A stretch of 64,000 bases of DNA from positions 1,922,001-1,986,000 of the forward strand of contig JAXGMQ010000001.1 in assembly GCA_040768585.1 (NCBI GenBank), written 5' to 3'. The stretch is from JAXGMQ01 sp040768585 (GTDB lineage Bacteria; Caldisericota; Caldisericia; JAAYUI01). The notes beneath the pieces are model-generated. The model had not been told where the DNA came from. It searched no databases and worked only from the letters and a program-made list of their open reading frames with translations. Position numbers and translations under genes: made by a program. This document shows, piece after piece, positions 27,801 through 35,500 of the stretch; position 1 is the stretch's first letter; every line of letters starts with the position of its first letter.

Positions 27801-29201
27801 AAGGTCAGGACGTCATCCGAGCCGACCTATGTTGCATCAAATTCCTACAATATCGGTCAATCACTTATGACAAACGCAACAATTTCCCCGCCAAACCCAG
27901 ACGGTGATAATGGCTGGTACAAGTCGAACCCATCGATCACATTTGACTGCAATATCTCAACCGCTGTTACCTGGTATGAGCTCGATAGCGCTGGCAAGAA
28001 ACAGTGGACTGGAGTACCCGTTAGGTTGAACGACGGAGTCCACAATGTCAGATATTGGTCTGAGGCGTTTGGCTACAACGAGGAAGCACCTCAGTTCGTC
28101 AACAATGTGAAGGTTGACACTGTCAAGCCAATACTCAACATTGAGAAACCACTCAATGGAGAGACCTTTAGTTCTGCAAGGCTTGAACTCTCTGGAACGT
28201 TTGTTGAGGACAACCTCCTCGAGATTTCTGTGTCGATAAATCAGGCAACCAACAGAACATCGATGCAGTTTGACAAGAACTCTGGCACTTGGTCTGGAAC
28301 GCTCATGTTGGTGAAAGGCACAAACACTCTCGACATCAAGGCGTTTGACGAGGCCGGCAACGAGAGCTTCACCCCAATCATTACCGTCAAGTACGACCCA
28401 TCAGCAACGGGTGGCGAGTGCAGCGCCATTGTCCTGAGTCCAAGAGACAACACCCAGCCATCAGGTGGAGTGAAACTCGTTAATGAAGCTCAGGCTGGCT
28501 ATCACCACCTTGAGATGACCTTCAACGTTGATGTCACAATCGATGGGTGCACAGATCCAAAGATTGAGGTAAGCTCAGAGATGGATTCTGAAAATTGGGT
28601 TGAGATGAAGTACGATGCCGTTATGAAGAAGGTCAAGGGTGATGTCACACTCAAAGCAAAGGCTGGCAACAACAAGGTATCAATCAGAATCACAGGCCCT
28701 GACGGTAAATCGTCTGTAATCAATAGGGTTTTGATATGCAATGTGAAGGTAGAAATTGTCAACTCAAAACCATTTACATCAGCGGGTGCGACATCGTTAC
28801 CTCCTGCACCGGATAAGATGCTCCACAATGGGACTGCAATTACCAACCTTGATTCATACCCATATATCGAGACTTCCGAAGGTAGGACATACATGCCACT
28901 CAGACTTCTTGGTAATCTCTTTGGTGGAGTGATTGGCTATGATCAAAATACTAGAACTGCAAGCATCACATTCGAGGGAAAACGTGTTGAGATAGTTCTT
29001 GGTGCAAGCACAGCCACAGTGATTGAGGGTGGCACAAGCAAGGTCATTGATCTTGATAATGTTGTCTCCGGCGTAACGGCAAAGATTATTCAGGGAAGAC
29101 TCTATGTGCCACTTAGATTTGCCGAGACAGTGTTTGGATGGAAGCTAGACTGGGATGCGAATTCTAAAACCGCCACATTCACTTATCCGCCTGGAAACTA
29201 A
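15849..29201 (+). CDS. giant secreted repeat protein 1 with C-terminal stalk domain
   Basis: A 4450-residue exported protein. Signal peptide residues 1-27 (ends MVQA). Most of the chain is a tandem array of beta-rich units of about 110-180 residues. I count about 24 by the closing motif AGI-NP...G-Y-L-V-TS. Type A units have a TITIAFP-GT strand and GIKNP; type B units have GDYIDIDF and GLVNTC-PGSY. Two B units are each interrupted by a pair of A-like units. Two Ig-like (Big) domains (about 3128-3314) and a Gly/Ser/Asp linker (about 3314-3337) separate off five more units. An OmpL47-like segment (about 4008-4090), an Ig-like domain and a stalk domain (about 4323-4450, MPLRLLGNLFG and VPLRFAETVFG) end the protein. 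Probably a cell-surface filament, layer or adhesin. The start has AAAGGAG. Confidence 0.9.
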   Translation: MRKSLAVFISMLMMVSIFAGLPGMVQAALTNPSITVTPKTCNTPAQFQFTVTNSSQFNEIQIQFPATFTLPATIPTSAVYVMGTSITGVTVTGQTITITTNTYPASPPLVPYTLTVTLYNSSYNSAGIRNPDCANCGNQTITLTSIMGGAPNGSANFTYYVESKSLAATVVVDPPTTNSEAQYDMTFQLGACGTLVAGDTITVTFPSGTTLPYYGTTIDPTDVVVRYGAALPPGSSFTPEAVAVSGSAITITVPTGVTINASDYVQIVFLTSLGIKNPYAAGYFKLKIHTSAELFMMESNKYMIGYHPEVTAFPNTAQSQNVEYKITWQIDSSSKLSGDAGDWIEVDWYHPQNPGTTDPPPVTDRASITNSFGAGTTPPPSSVYFQLYSYGTIYYATAVQFNPLNDKRLRIYLPAGFEVNGNTKFTITFLKSAGLNNTNTPGTYRLQMSHSRAPEQIPSDGYSIVDAVIQDSNCYVDVEPPTVSQVGQYSIKFITGNPGSLTGGSGTITIAFPQGTYFNSYQMGSGSVWLLWAPITNPLDADYPPDSGCNFDPDDPANLAFGPGGTGTLVPLDMNPSVSGNIVTITVPSGYTIPSDSYVNVRFCESAGVKNPINAGSYTLQIKTSTQPNYGISQPYLISTTISDLNVEVTPNATCSSNVQYKIEFNIGNSGSLDGDAGDYIDIDFDDMRNPAPDFASIQNTFDASTVVQNVTAYSSPPFTGWAARWDVWFDVPATPPGNINSVTIDFPPTVNVPTTMPAGSVYVSTAPMPLLDTVPPGPAVAVTPTIVGNRVTLPLGGPMSGRVYVRFMNTANVINPTAPGTSYTIQVLADNYPFPVPGYFGITNDYVAPTYVNPPAGTAQWTGHDNSIVPTVFPSSVSSPAQYDFSMGISAGANLGTATLSVTFPVGTIIPATIPAGSVLVDFQAGPPPLAPAFTFAQGCAGGVTVTATADPTTRTMTLTGLPAAAGPGTLFVRICATAGIRNPSNPASNNQLALTLSGTGAVGDGTLVMSEYYPITPPAIGGVGVPSNAIKIQGGYYYSGYASNYVSQVALLGPKTLRLWLPAGLKLQNMQKATVIFTDVMGLVNTCQPGSYILRARTSKELTWVTSNPYAIVDSVQFTCGTYPRVDPPTTGQTANYDISFTVGPMGGLEEDVDTITIAFPSMTQFTNYNMPAGGIYVSTLPIEGDCPPSAPAQVVEFNPTVSGTEVTIRTPIPIGNGETVFIRFCKSAGIKNPFTAGIYSLQVKTSAQPNYAKSCLYAIGTAISNVKVEVNPASACNPGAEYSITFNQGSSGGLKGENGDYIDIDFDHPNNINGPSIQNNFLDPAQRPSPSTVLVSPYGYSTGYGAKTASMIVALGPKKLRVYVPTSFTSTASGQINVKFLTGAGLINTCIPGSYKLKVNTSLEQNPVSSEPYAIEDAVTFDPGIPVEVEPPTISKEAQYTITFRVGTTGALQAGIGTITIAFPQGTTVPYTLSPGTIWVGRGTQFTNNVCPPSHAGILGTDYSQVVLPPTVSSQAVTITTPITINAGDLVTIRFCRTAGIKNPYTAGAYRLQVKTSKQPAYAVSYPYAITSAISDVKFEPNPNTACTEDVEYKITFKNGNNTLSGDLGDYIEIDWEDSKNPPPDYASIQNIFAASGAIKNLHIHPLTLPIIGTSPGGSSRYDINFTTGVGGGLTTGDTITIDFPSNTTFTAATLQAAGVYLSDARWTDYSYYPGDLQIGSSGTVVGPLALIDINTVGTRAIFTVPAGFSVPAGGSVYIRIMQTGITNPSTPANNYMVSAFTSKQTTPVSSNNFGIVSVSPPRPLASVNLNWMPSQRLAPPKVYPSNAGANSQIDIVARLRIDLNSDTYNTPIVNVTLPVGFSVPSVITQSNIWVSVGPGPVGYPFLNNSDFHGTPTCSFPAVQGVDFGPLDAPPTVNGNTITFNVPAFFIGNANAGVGGYMHIQIGQGAGIRNPANEATDKYILDVSARGDIPTTTPLPPPHNVSCSSEFVAITPENDPVGASTIATTSVVFGSSYGTTVVNPSSIVVLDNKRVRLYLPLGYQITASATATITFLPSAGLVNTCTPGSYIGKVQTSKEPTDIESAPYQIIGAVSEILVKVVPPIVSQKADYTITMHDTSDSGLEADRSTITIAFPTGTTIPANIAAGAVFVARKSDFNNDTCPPTHPGVYGVDYAPLHAPPTVSGQTVTLTVPIDIDPGDLIAIRFCRSAGLQNPGTAKYYQLQVMTSSQPTYSVSKPYAIVTGLKRPKVKVEPNVISRTGGPGCTEADTTIEFTNGASGALEAGIGRIFVCVEAAALVTDRGYFNLPATIPAATIYINGTPCTVNAIVHYPPTGSYIPDPQPSFTNMATIELVTPIDLKAAEKITIKFTKESGICNPYVAGNYTLAVWTDVETAAYESEPYSIVDGVWVMSVDVQPPTIDTMAQYTIEFTTYVALTANTSTVTVTFPEDTDVRSLILPGHIIIDNDNNFGNDPGDPSPAQAALPPVTVNGQSVTFTLPTSFPAGGTIYVQFTLESGITNPTTEGAYTLFVRTSAQPNDVESPPYYIIASLQGAIVTVDPPISNYPNAAYTIDFDLSDKGGLTGHISWIKLTFPDNDINGAGGGYATVEAQLPPSIAPANIVINGVVATEAPSVNLTERSIKITVPESVEAGEHITLKILAAAGITNPVEGSYRLKLQTSVEPIDVETAIYTITSALGGPLAGRNPIVVVSYVVATTTVAAAAGDTVVNVDGTVGWKTGTYAAVGDLINLYDSQIVRITGVGPGSLTFTQPLLENAPAGTNIFMLKSMEATFLTANIGLVATSISVNDATPFVGEAYLLIGPTDENAELCRIVGVDILTNTIQVVRSTTPTAHVAGDNVFLLTNKVGLVNNEAYYGFIFTTGATGVLKANISTVTITFPYDTEIPDYIAPYSIDVSTDGNIFRDCSSVSTDSTARTVTFTTPINIDAGQTAYVRIFPQAGIRNPALPGTYRVKIQTSTEPNPIDSLAYYMEGTGAPTVSVDPCTVGEVGAKYTIRFPITVGLVQGAEIFVTFPLDTIMPSVLRQENVLINGMRVVQPITLTPGTLELAIPTPKALPASSMVEIVFTSEARIKNPSSIGNFRLKVRTSQIPDDVDVDSLAYYICPKLELASLVLIPQTLSIGTSQSGSVQAQAKDANGENITYNVNYAWSTDIGTLAGATGDSVTVTAPATPGTGTLKCKATYMDKTLEANCPITVTPPIGSVVITPPGPLTLGFGVAQNFSAQAKDTAGQPISGALYKWSINGGVGSLSAGTGQTTTLTTSSTASTGSVTVEATYAGIVKSSAASVSIQSSGGGGSGGGGDGGGGDGGGGTTTSVSASIEPTSHPLGTPLSMITVSVTSLADLSGGEIRVTVPSGWTMPNTSNTRIPSVDGVTYGNISYQSSVIVIPVTTMPAGKTVRVLFVDPQLPSKAGAYKFSVMAKNSAGVYTYPTTQPTLTLIDSGGGTGTNPAGEGICTVTPNKASAGAIGAKFKFIFTARADISNGEIQLQIPTPDWTPPTDSPGAKGYVKIVKQTGEVTALQILPGGIISLVLGNFLANHTVEFEYTNVDVPDDEKTYTFNVKTAGSLGGPKGIANPPQVTVERTRITAVTCKPTPNSAGAAASYLVTFRTSDAGTLTKDQSMIVIKFPSDTTVPSSMSPSTVTVQKVPLVSPPTINADTRSVQIVVPTDVPPNSTVSIEFEVEAGILNPTEPRTNYMAEVKTSSDASNVNSSKYAITASTISKPKVTPNPVVVDVEAEYTIMFKTGGSGALQLGTGQIIVKFPNDTFIPPNILPTKITVNGSVLTKRPEVDTVARKVAFYAPAPIKADSDVTVVFTKEAGIKNPTSAGQYTLWVSTTEETIEVESDAYGIGSSTVGNVQVTSTSLDAGDTCVDYTVTFTTGQFGALTAASDITIAMHPNYKIGSITANRITVNNLGVSGTPTVREGQYITFSCPTSVNAGTEIKVVIKCLNNPTTPGQYDVKVRTSSEPTYVASNSYNIGQSLMTNATISPPNPDGDNGWYKSNPSITFDCNISTAVTWYELDSAGKKQWTGVPVRLNDGVHNVRYWSEAFGYNEEAPQFVNNVKVDTVKPILNIEKPLNGETFSSARLELSGTFVEDNLLEISVSINQATNRTSMQFDKNSGTWSGTLMLVKGTNTLDIKAFDEAGNESFTPIITVKYDPSATGGECSAIVLSPRDNTQPSGGVKLVNEAQAGYHHLEMTFNVDVTIDGCTDPKIEVSSEMDSENWVEMKYDAVMKKVKGDVTLKAKAGNNKVSIRITGPDGKSSVINRVLICNVKVEIVNSKPFTSAGATSLPPAPDKMLHNGTAITNLDSYPYIETSEGRTYMPLRLLGNLFGGVIGYDQNTRTASITFEGKRVEIVLGASTATVIEGGTSKVIDLDNVVSGVTAKIIQGRLYVPLRFAETVFGWKLDWDANSKTATFTYPPGN
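17990..18925 (+). repeat. nested insertion of two A-type units inside a B-type unit (copy 1)
   Basis: The B unit begins with GDYIDIDF and FASIQNTFDAS, is interrupted, and resumes at VGVPSNAIKIQGG to finish with GLVNTCQPGSY. Uninterrupted B units (for example at 19.75-20.1 kb) run straight through this point. The inserted 0.94 kb encodes two A-like units. Boundaries are approximate. Confidence 0.6.
20775..21860 (+). repeat. nested insertion of two A-type units inside a B-type unit (copy 2)
   Basis: The same arrangement as at 18 kb: the B unit starts with GDYIEIDW and YASIQNIFAAS, is broken, and resumes near GASTIATTSVVFG, ending with GLVNTCTPGSY. The inserted 1.1 kb encodes two A-like units that differ markedly from those in copy 1. 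Boundaries are approximate. Confidence 0.6.
25789..25860 (+). repeat. Gly-rich low-complexity linker coding region
   Basis: A run of GGx and GAT codons encodes about 24 residues of Gly with Ser and Asp, after the Ig-like domains of giant protein 1. It looks like a flexible hinge between two rod-like sections. Slippage may vary its length between strains. Confidence 0.8.
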
Positions 29202-29581
29202 GCTGTGGTGAATGAAATGAGGATTTCTGCAACTTGTTGTATACAGCAGAGGAATGATGAACAGCAGTAAACTCGATACAGTAACAAGATGGAGCAGCAG
29301 AGAGCACAACTCTCTGCTGCATGCCCTCGTGTTGCAAGGTGAGTTGAAGAAAAATGAAAACTCATCAAGAGAACAACTGAGGAACTCAAAAAAACAAATA
29401 GTTCATTTGGACAAGTTGGTTGCAGATAAACTGTCTGCAACCCGAAAAAGAATGATTAATTCAAGAGATTTGGCCCTAAACAGATAGGATGAGTTTGTTG
29501 ATACAACGTATTACGAATATGATAAAGACAGAGCACCCCAGAAAACGGGGTGCAAAGGCAGCACTTCGCAAGGAGGCAGCA
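29202..29581 (+). promoter_or_regulatory. hairpin-rich leader between the two giant genes
   Basis: 380 bp with three perfect inverted repeats: GCAGCAGAGAG/CTCTCTGCTGC (29294-29320, 11 bp, 5-nt loop), GGTTGCAGA/TCTGCAACC (29418-29442, 9 bp) and GCACCCC/GGGGTGC (29533-29553, 7 bp). None is followed by a T run, so these are not ordinary terminators. The last hairpin ends 19 nt before the AAGGAGG of giant gene 2. I recognise no riboswitch class. Confidence 0.5.
29257..29487 (+). CDS. possible small charged protein or upstream ORF of giant gene 2
   Basis: An ORF of 76 residues from ATG 29257 (a second ATG lies at 29254), with GAGG four bases upstream. The product is soluble, rich in Lys, Arg, Asn and Ser, predicted helical, with no signal or membrane segment and no recognisable family. 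It spans the first two leader hairpins and ends 94 nt before the start of giant gene 2. The hairpin constraint may itself create the open frame, so this may not be a real gene. If translated, it would disrupt the hairpins, a possible regulatory link. Confidence 0.3.
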   Translation: MNSSKLDTVTRWSSREHNSLLHALVLQGELKKNENSSREQLRNSKKQIVHLDKLVADKLSATRKRMINSRDLALNR

Positions 29582-32500
29582 ATGAAGAGATTTGCGTCAA
29601 TAATAGTAACATTGGTTATGGTGGCAAGCACACTGATTTTTCCACAAGTAACAGATGCGTTATATATGGTAACTGGTACTGCGAACATTGGTGTGTATAT
29701 TCCAGGATTAGTTGGTTTTCCTAATCCAGAAGTTAAGGCAATAGCGAGAAATGACGGTTATCAAATACAGATTTCCTACACATTTGGCGAAAGCACGCCA
29801 ACTACTGCGCTATGTGATGGGCCTGACACCGACGACACTGATGCCAACCAAGAAAACCAATGGCACGGAATAAAAATCACCATACCAAATGACTTCCCGG
29901 TACCATCAGCTAATTCAGATGATGAGGGATATATTACTGCAAGTGGTATCACAATTTCCGACGCATATATTGACAGGAGAAATGTATATTTCTACTTTGG
30001 AAATGCTACAGTTGGAGATACGGTCAATATTGTGTATGGAAATGCCACAACTGGTCTGACAATGCCAGAAAGACCAAACAAGTACACCTTTAACGTTGCG
30101 ACAAGAATCCAGCAAAGGTATGACCCAAACGCATGTGGTGGATCAGGAGGTTATGTCGAATTCAGTTCCCCAACGACTGGCTTTGGAACAATCTCACCAA
30201 GCCCTCAAGTTGCTGTTCTTACAAACATGACACCAGCCACACTTACATTTAATCCAAATACAGAACTGTCAACCACAGAAATGAACGTTAACTTTCAACT
30301 CGGTGCTGGCGAGGAAAGATCACTCTACACTGGTGACAGAGTTAGGATACTTCTGGACTATAATCCTGCAACAGGTGCTCATGACATAGCTGCAGCAAAC
30401 TGTATCCAGGTTCCACTGGCTCTTTCAAAGGATAAGGTGACAGTAAATGGCACCAAATGCACTGTTAGTCCTACAGTGACTCAAATGGGAACTTCATACT
30501 ACAGAATTGATGTATACCTTCCGAGGGATATAAGATGTTCAAATACAACTGGAGCTGCAGTAAATATCAAATTTGATAAATCTCTCGGAATTGTCCAAGG
30601 AAGTGGTCCTCCATATTACAGAGCAGCAAGAATCGCTACTTTTAATGAGTCTGGTGTTGTAGAACCAGATCCGGATTCAATCGACAACGACAGTGCTGAC
30701 AACAGGTTAACATCCAATGCTTATATGATTGGAACGGTCGTCTCTTCACCAAATGTCGTAGTGCAGTCATCTCTTGTTGGAGAAACAGCCAACTATTACA
30801 TCGGTTTGAGAGATGATTTAACTGATCCAACATGTGGTGGAGCGAATTCATTCCAGCTAGGTCCAAATGGCGCTTTGATAGCAAATGATAGCACAATTAC
30901 AGTTGAATTCCCAACCGGAACTGTTGTGCCAAGAGATATTGCTCCTAGCGCAATATCCGTTCGTCTCATAGGTGGAGCAGGATGGACAGTGGTAAGTAAA
31001 ATACCACAGATTTCGGGAAACAAAGTCACAATTGTTTCTCCGATTGATGTACCAAGCAGCGATTGTATAGCCATTCACTTCTCAACAACAGCGCATATCG
31101 AGAATCCTTCTGTTGGCGCAGACGATTTTTACCTTAAACTTTGGACATCAAAGGAACCAACCGTAATAGCTTCACAGATATATTCGATTGTCAATCCAGG
31201 TTGGGGTGTTGTGAATGTCGATCCGAACCTATCGTTCACTGATTTGGATTCAACTGCTGGAGTTAATGAGTGCTATGTCGACTCCAACGGTGATTCGGAT
31301 AATACTGGCGCAAGATATACTTTCCAGTTCTCACTCTCTGATGTATGCTCGATAACTGCTGGTGATACAATAACTGTGACTCTTGACAATGCTTATACGA
31401 CATGTATGCCTGCTTCACCAATCCTTCAACAGTACGTCCTAGTTAATGGTGTGCAATGTTCAATGGCAACTACAGTCGCAGGTACGAGTATTGTGGTTAC
31501 ATCCCCAGTCAACATCGCAGCTGGCTCGCAAGTGACTGTCACCTTCCTCCCCTCCGCAGGTATTGAAAACCCGGATATTGACGAGGAAAAAGTGATTTAT
31601 ACTGCAAGAATAAATGTGGGTTGTCAAGAACCAATCACAACACAAAGCTATTTTATTGAGACAAGGATTAACAATGTCGAACTCGTGCCAGATTTCACAG
31701 ATGGCGGTACAAACTGGACCAGTCAGATACCCTATTCTCAGGTCTTCAAGCCTGCAGTTAACGAGATATCGATGTGGAGATTTGATTTCTGCTTAGGTGA
31801 TTACGGTGATCCGCTTATAGGAAAGCCTAACCTAATACCAGGCGATACCATTACAGTAAAATTTCCATCTGGAACAAAAATACCACCTGTGCTTATTGGA
31901 CAAGTGGGATTGATTATTCATAGACCAATTGCTGATCAACCATTGCCACTTAATCCCGCAAATCCGAATCTAGTTTTTAATTGCGTTGGATTAGTAAATG
32001 GAGATGAAGTAACAATAACAGTCCCCAATGATGTAATAAGTATCGATGAAAACACTAAACTGACCATATTCTTCCCTGAAAGTCTTGGAATCAGAACACC
32101 AAGTACCCCTGGATATTATGTTGCAAATATAAAAACATCGAGAGAAACAACCTACGTGCCATCAGATCCATTCATTATTGGAACTGTTGTCTCAGAAGTT
32201 GGTGTTATTGTCACACCTAATACATCTGGTTCAAGAGCGGATGATTGTGTGTATGGTAATTCAGAGTACATATTGTCATTTAGGTTAGGTTCAGCCGGCA
32301 CATTATCACCAGGTAGCACTATAACAGTACGATTTCCGATTTCATTTAATTTGCCTTTCTCACTTGCAATTGACACGGTAGTTCTCAATGGTATTGCAAA
32401 TACTACACCTATACCTGTTAGTGTTGGTCCCAATGGGATTGATTTACAAATACCTGTTCAGACATACATTGCAGCCGGTTCTATTGTACAAATCACTTTC

Positions 32501-35500
32501 ACAAAAGATGCAGGAATCAGGAATCCAATTCTCACCAGAACCCCATCGACTTATAGATTACAGATGAGTACTTCAACAGAACCAGCATGGGTTGAATCAA
32601 AACCATTTGATATTATTTCAAAGGTTTGTATGGACTGCCAGGGAGTTTTTTGGAGATCGGTACACTTTTTTGATAGTAATACAAATCAGTTTAGTAGCAC
32701 CACTATTGATTCTGGTAACGTTCAAGGATGGCTTGTTGGTTTCTCGCCTGGTGATACCTTCATGCATCCGTTTGCTGATGAAAAAAGAGACATTATTATT
32801 GAATTTCCAACAGGTATGAGTATTCCATCTATTATTCCAAAACAGTTTGTCAGAGTTTGGAATACTGTCTTAATACCACCTGGTCCATGGCCGGGTACAC
32901 CAGCAGATCCAACATATCATCCAACAATCAACAGTTGTACTGGAGGTCAAGGAGCGTCTCAAGTGACAGTAAATGGTAATAAAGTTACCATATCACTACC
33001 ATCATGGACTCCAGTATCTATTCCAACCCCAGATTATATAATTTGGGTATATTTCTGTAATCAAGCAAACCTTGTTGCCCCATCAGTTCCTGGTGATTAC
33101 GTTGTTAAGGTTTCAACAACATCAGAACCTGAGCCAGTTGATTCGTGTAGTTTTTCGGTCTCAGCAAGAGGTATGTCACCTGCCATTGTCACCCCAATCC
33201 CATCCATTGCTGGAGCTCCAAATGTTGAGTACAAAATAGAGTTCACACTTGGTCAGTTCGGTGGTCTCAGCGTTGGCGACACAATCAAAATTGATTTCAT
33301 GAGGTCGGGTGCGCTCAGGCAAACAATCGTTGCCGCTCCGGGATTCTCAGGCAATCAGATTCCTCCGATGTATGTCAGGGTCAATAATGTTGAGTGTATG
33401 CTACCCGTCACTTATGTTGATCCCACTGCGGGTCCACCTGCAAATGGTTTGATTTTCTATGTACAAACTCCCATTGCAATCCCACCAAGTAGTAGAGTTG
33501 AAATAGTCTTCACAAATAATTGCAGAATAACAAATCCATTAAGCTCTTCACCAAATGATTTTGATACTTCACCGATTGAACCTAACTACCGTGTTAGAAT
33601 ATCTACCAATAGAGAAATTACTGAGATAGAATCAAAAGAATATGAGATAACACCATTAAACGCTACAACAAGACCAATTATTACCAATACTCCATGCGTA
33701 GCAGATATACCGGCCATCTATGAGTTGTCATTTTATACTCCAACAGGCTTAGTCTTCCGACCAAATAATCCTCAGAACTCTTCAACTATACTTATTGAAT
33801 TCCCAGATGGTTTTTACCTACCGAATACAATGCTACCAAGCGCTGTCACTATAAACGAGTATCTGTGCGTTGTAGCTCCGGTTATCGTAGGCAGGAATGT
33901 TACGCTTAGAGTTCCAACAGACATTGGTCAATGGAGCAAGGTGACCGTAAGATTTGATCCGTCGTTAATGCTGTACAATCCAAAAGCACCAGGAACCTAT
34001 GAGATTGAAACGAGTGTAAATGGTTCTCCGCCAATCTCTGGAGACTTCACTGTCTGTAAACAAATCAATATCTGCAGAGTCGATATATCGCCATCCGGTC
34101 AAATCAGTGTCCCGCTTGGTGGAACTCACACATTCCAAGCCAATGTTTTCGACTGCCAGGGACAGATAATCCAGGACAATGTTGACATCAACTGGAGCTT
34201 TGGCTCAAGCGCCGGATATATTTCGCCGCTAAATGGCAGAACAACAACCTTCACAGCGTTCCAGCGTGGTCAAGGTGTATTGATGGTTTCAGCAACCTAT
34301 GGCAACAAGACCATGACAGCCACAACCACAATCATAGTCACTGGCTCTCCTGCAAGCCTCATCATAACCCCTGGTGGCCCGTCAACTTTGGTGAAAAACA
34401 ATTGCTACACATTCAGCGCGCAGATGTATGATGACAACAACCCACCGCAACCAATCACGGCATCAGGCGTCACCTATGAGTGGAGTTTGACGAATACAAG
34501 CATTGCTAATATCGCTCCTATAACAGGTAGATATGTCGAACTATGTCCGACTGATGCTGGTGGCAGCGCTATCGTATGTAAGGCAAAGTTTGAAGGACAA
34601 GAAATTACGGCTAGATCAGACTTCATAGTTAAATCTGGTATCTATACCCTAGCTCCAATCCCAAGCTCAGAACTTGGTCAAATCAGAGTGGGACAACTCT
34701 CGCCCGATCTGCAGTTTGAGTTGAGAGATGATAATGGTGTACCGGTACCTGCAAAAGAGAACATCAATGTCATTGTCGAGTCGACATCGCCAACTGGCAG
34801 ATTCTCCAAGGATAAGGTGACTTGGACAACCACAAACAAGATTGAGCTCTCAATTATCCAGGGATTTACAAAAACAGAGACATTCTTCTACTCGGATAGC
34901 ACAACGGGTAATGTGTCACTCTCAGGTTATGCTGCTGATATCAATCCGGCATACATCAGATTGACCATGACAGGACCTGCTGCACGGTTGTCATTTACAA
35001 ACCCATACAGAGTGACTTCAGCGAGTTCACCATCTGAAGCTCTGACGTTGTCCGTTGTTGATGAGTTTGGTAACATCTCACCTCCAAGTTCAGACACAGT
35101 AATAATCCTCTCATCATACAGGGTGGTAAATGGTCAAGTCTCAACAGTTCCATCATCAACAGGAGAATTTTCGGCATCACCAGTCAATTGGTCACCGCTT
35201 CCTGGGAATATGTTGACTCTTCGTGCTGGTCAGCAGAACATAGATGTGTTCTACAAGGACACGGTCAAAGGTTACTACATGATAAAGGCAACAACGGCCT
35301 TCTTCGGTCAAGCAGGTCAGACAATCGAAGTAACTGACGAGACAGGAGTATCAGGTAACCTTACAGTCCAGGTTGAGAGACCAATTGCGGGTGTTGAAAC
35401 CGACTATATTATCGATTTCAGGGTTGGCTCAGGTGGAGCGATGGGTTCAAACGTCGGACATATCTATTTCAGATTCCCACCAGGAACAACCTTGCCAGGT

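Larger units (their letters stand above)
15930..27860 (+). repeat. degenerate tandem array of about 24 surface-domain units
   Basis: Protein-level repeats within giant protein 1, interrupted by the Ig-like domains and Gly-rich linker (about 25231-25860). Units are diverged at DNA level, with short near-identical blocks such as the one coding for GDYIDIDF near 17886 and 19756. A and B types tend to alternate between 16.7 and 22.6 kb, giving a larger repeating unit of about 350 residues. Confidence 0.8.

Noticed and set aside
15930..27860. CRISPR-like or simple DNA repeats in the giant gene
   Set aside because: Repeats are protein-level, long, diverged and in frame; there are no short identical direct repeats with spacers.
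29533..29580. Possible cyclic di-GMP riboswitch at the hairpin before giant gene 2
   Set aside because: The conserved core of that class is not present; only one short hairpin and a GCAAAGGC-like string are seen.
29489..29581. 31-residue N-terminal extension of giant protein 2
   Set aside because: It would place a basic segment ahead of the signal peptide, and the strong AAGGAGG lies just before ATG 29582.
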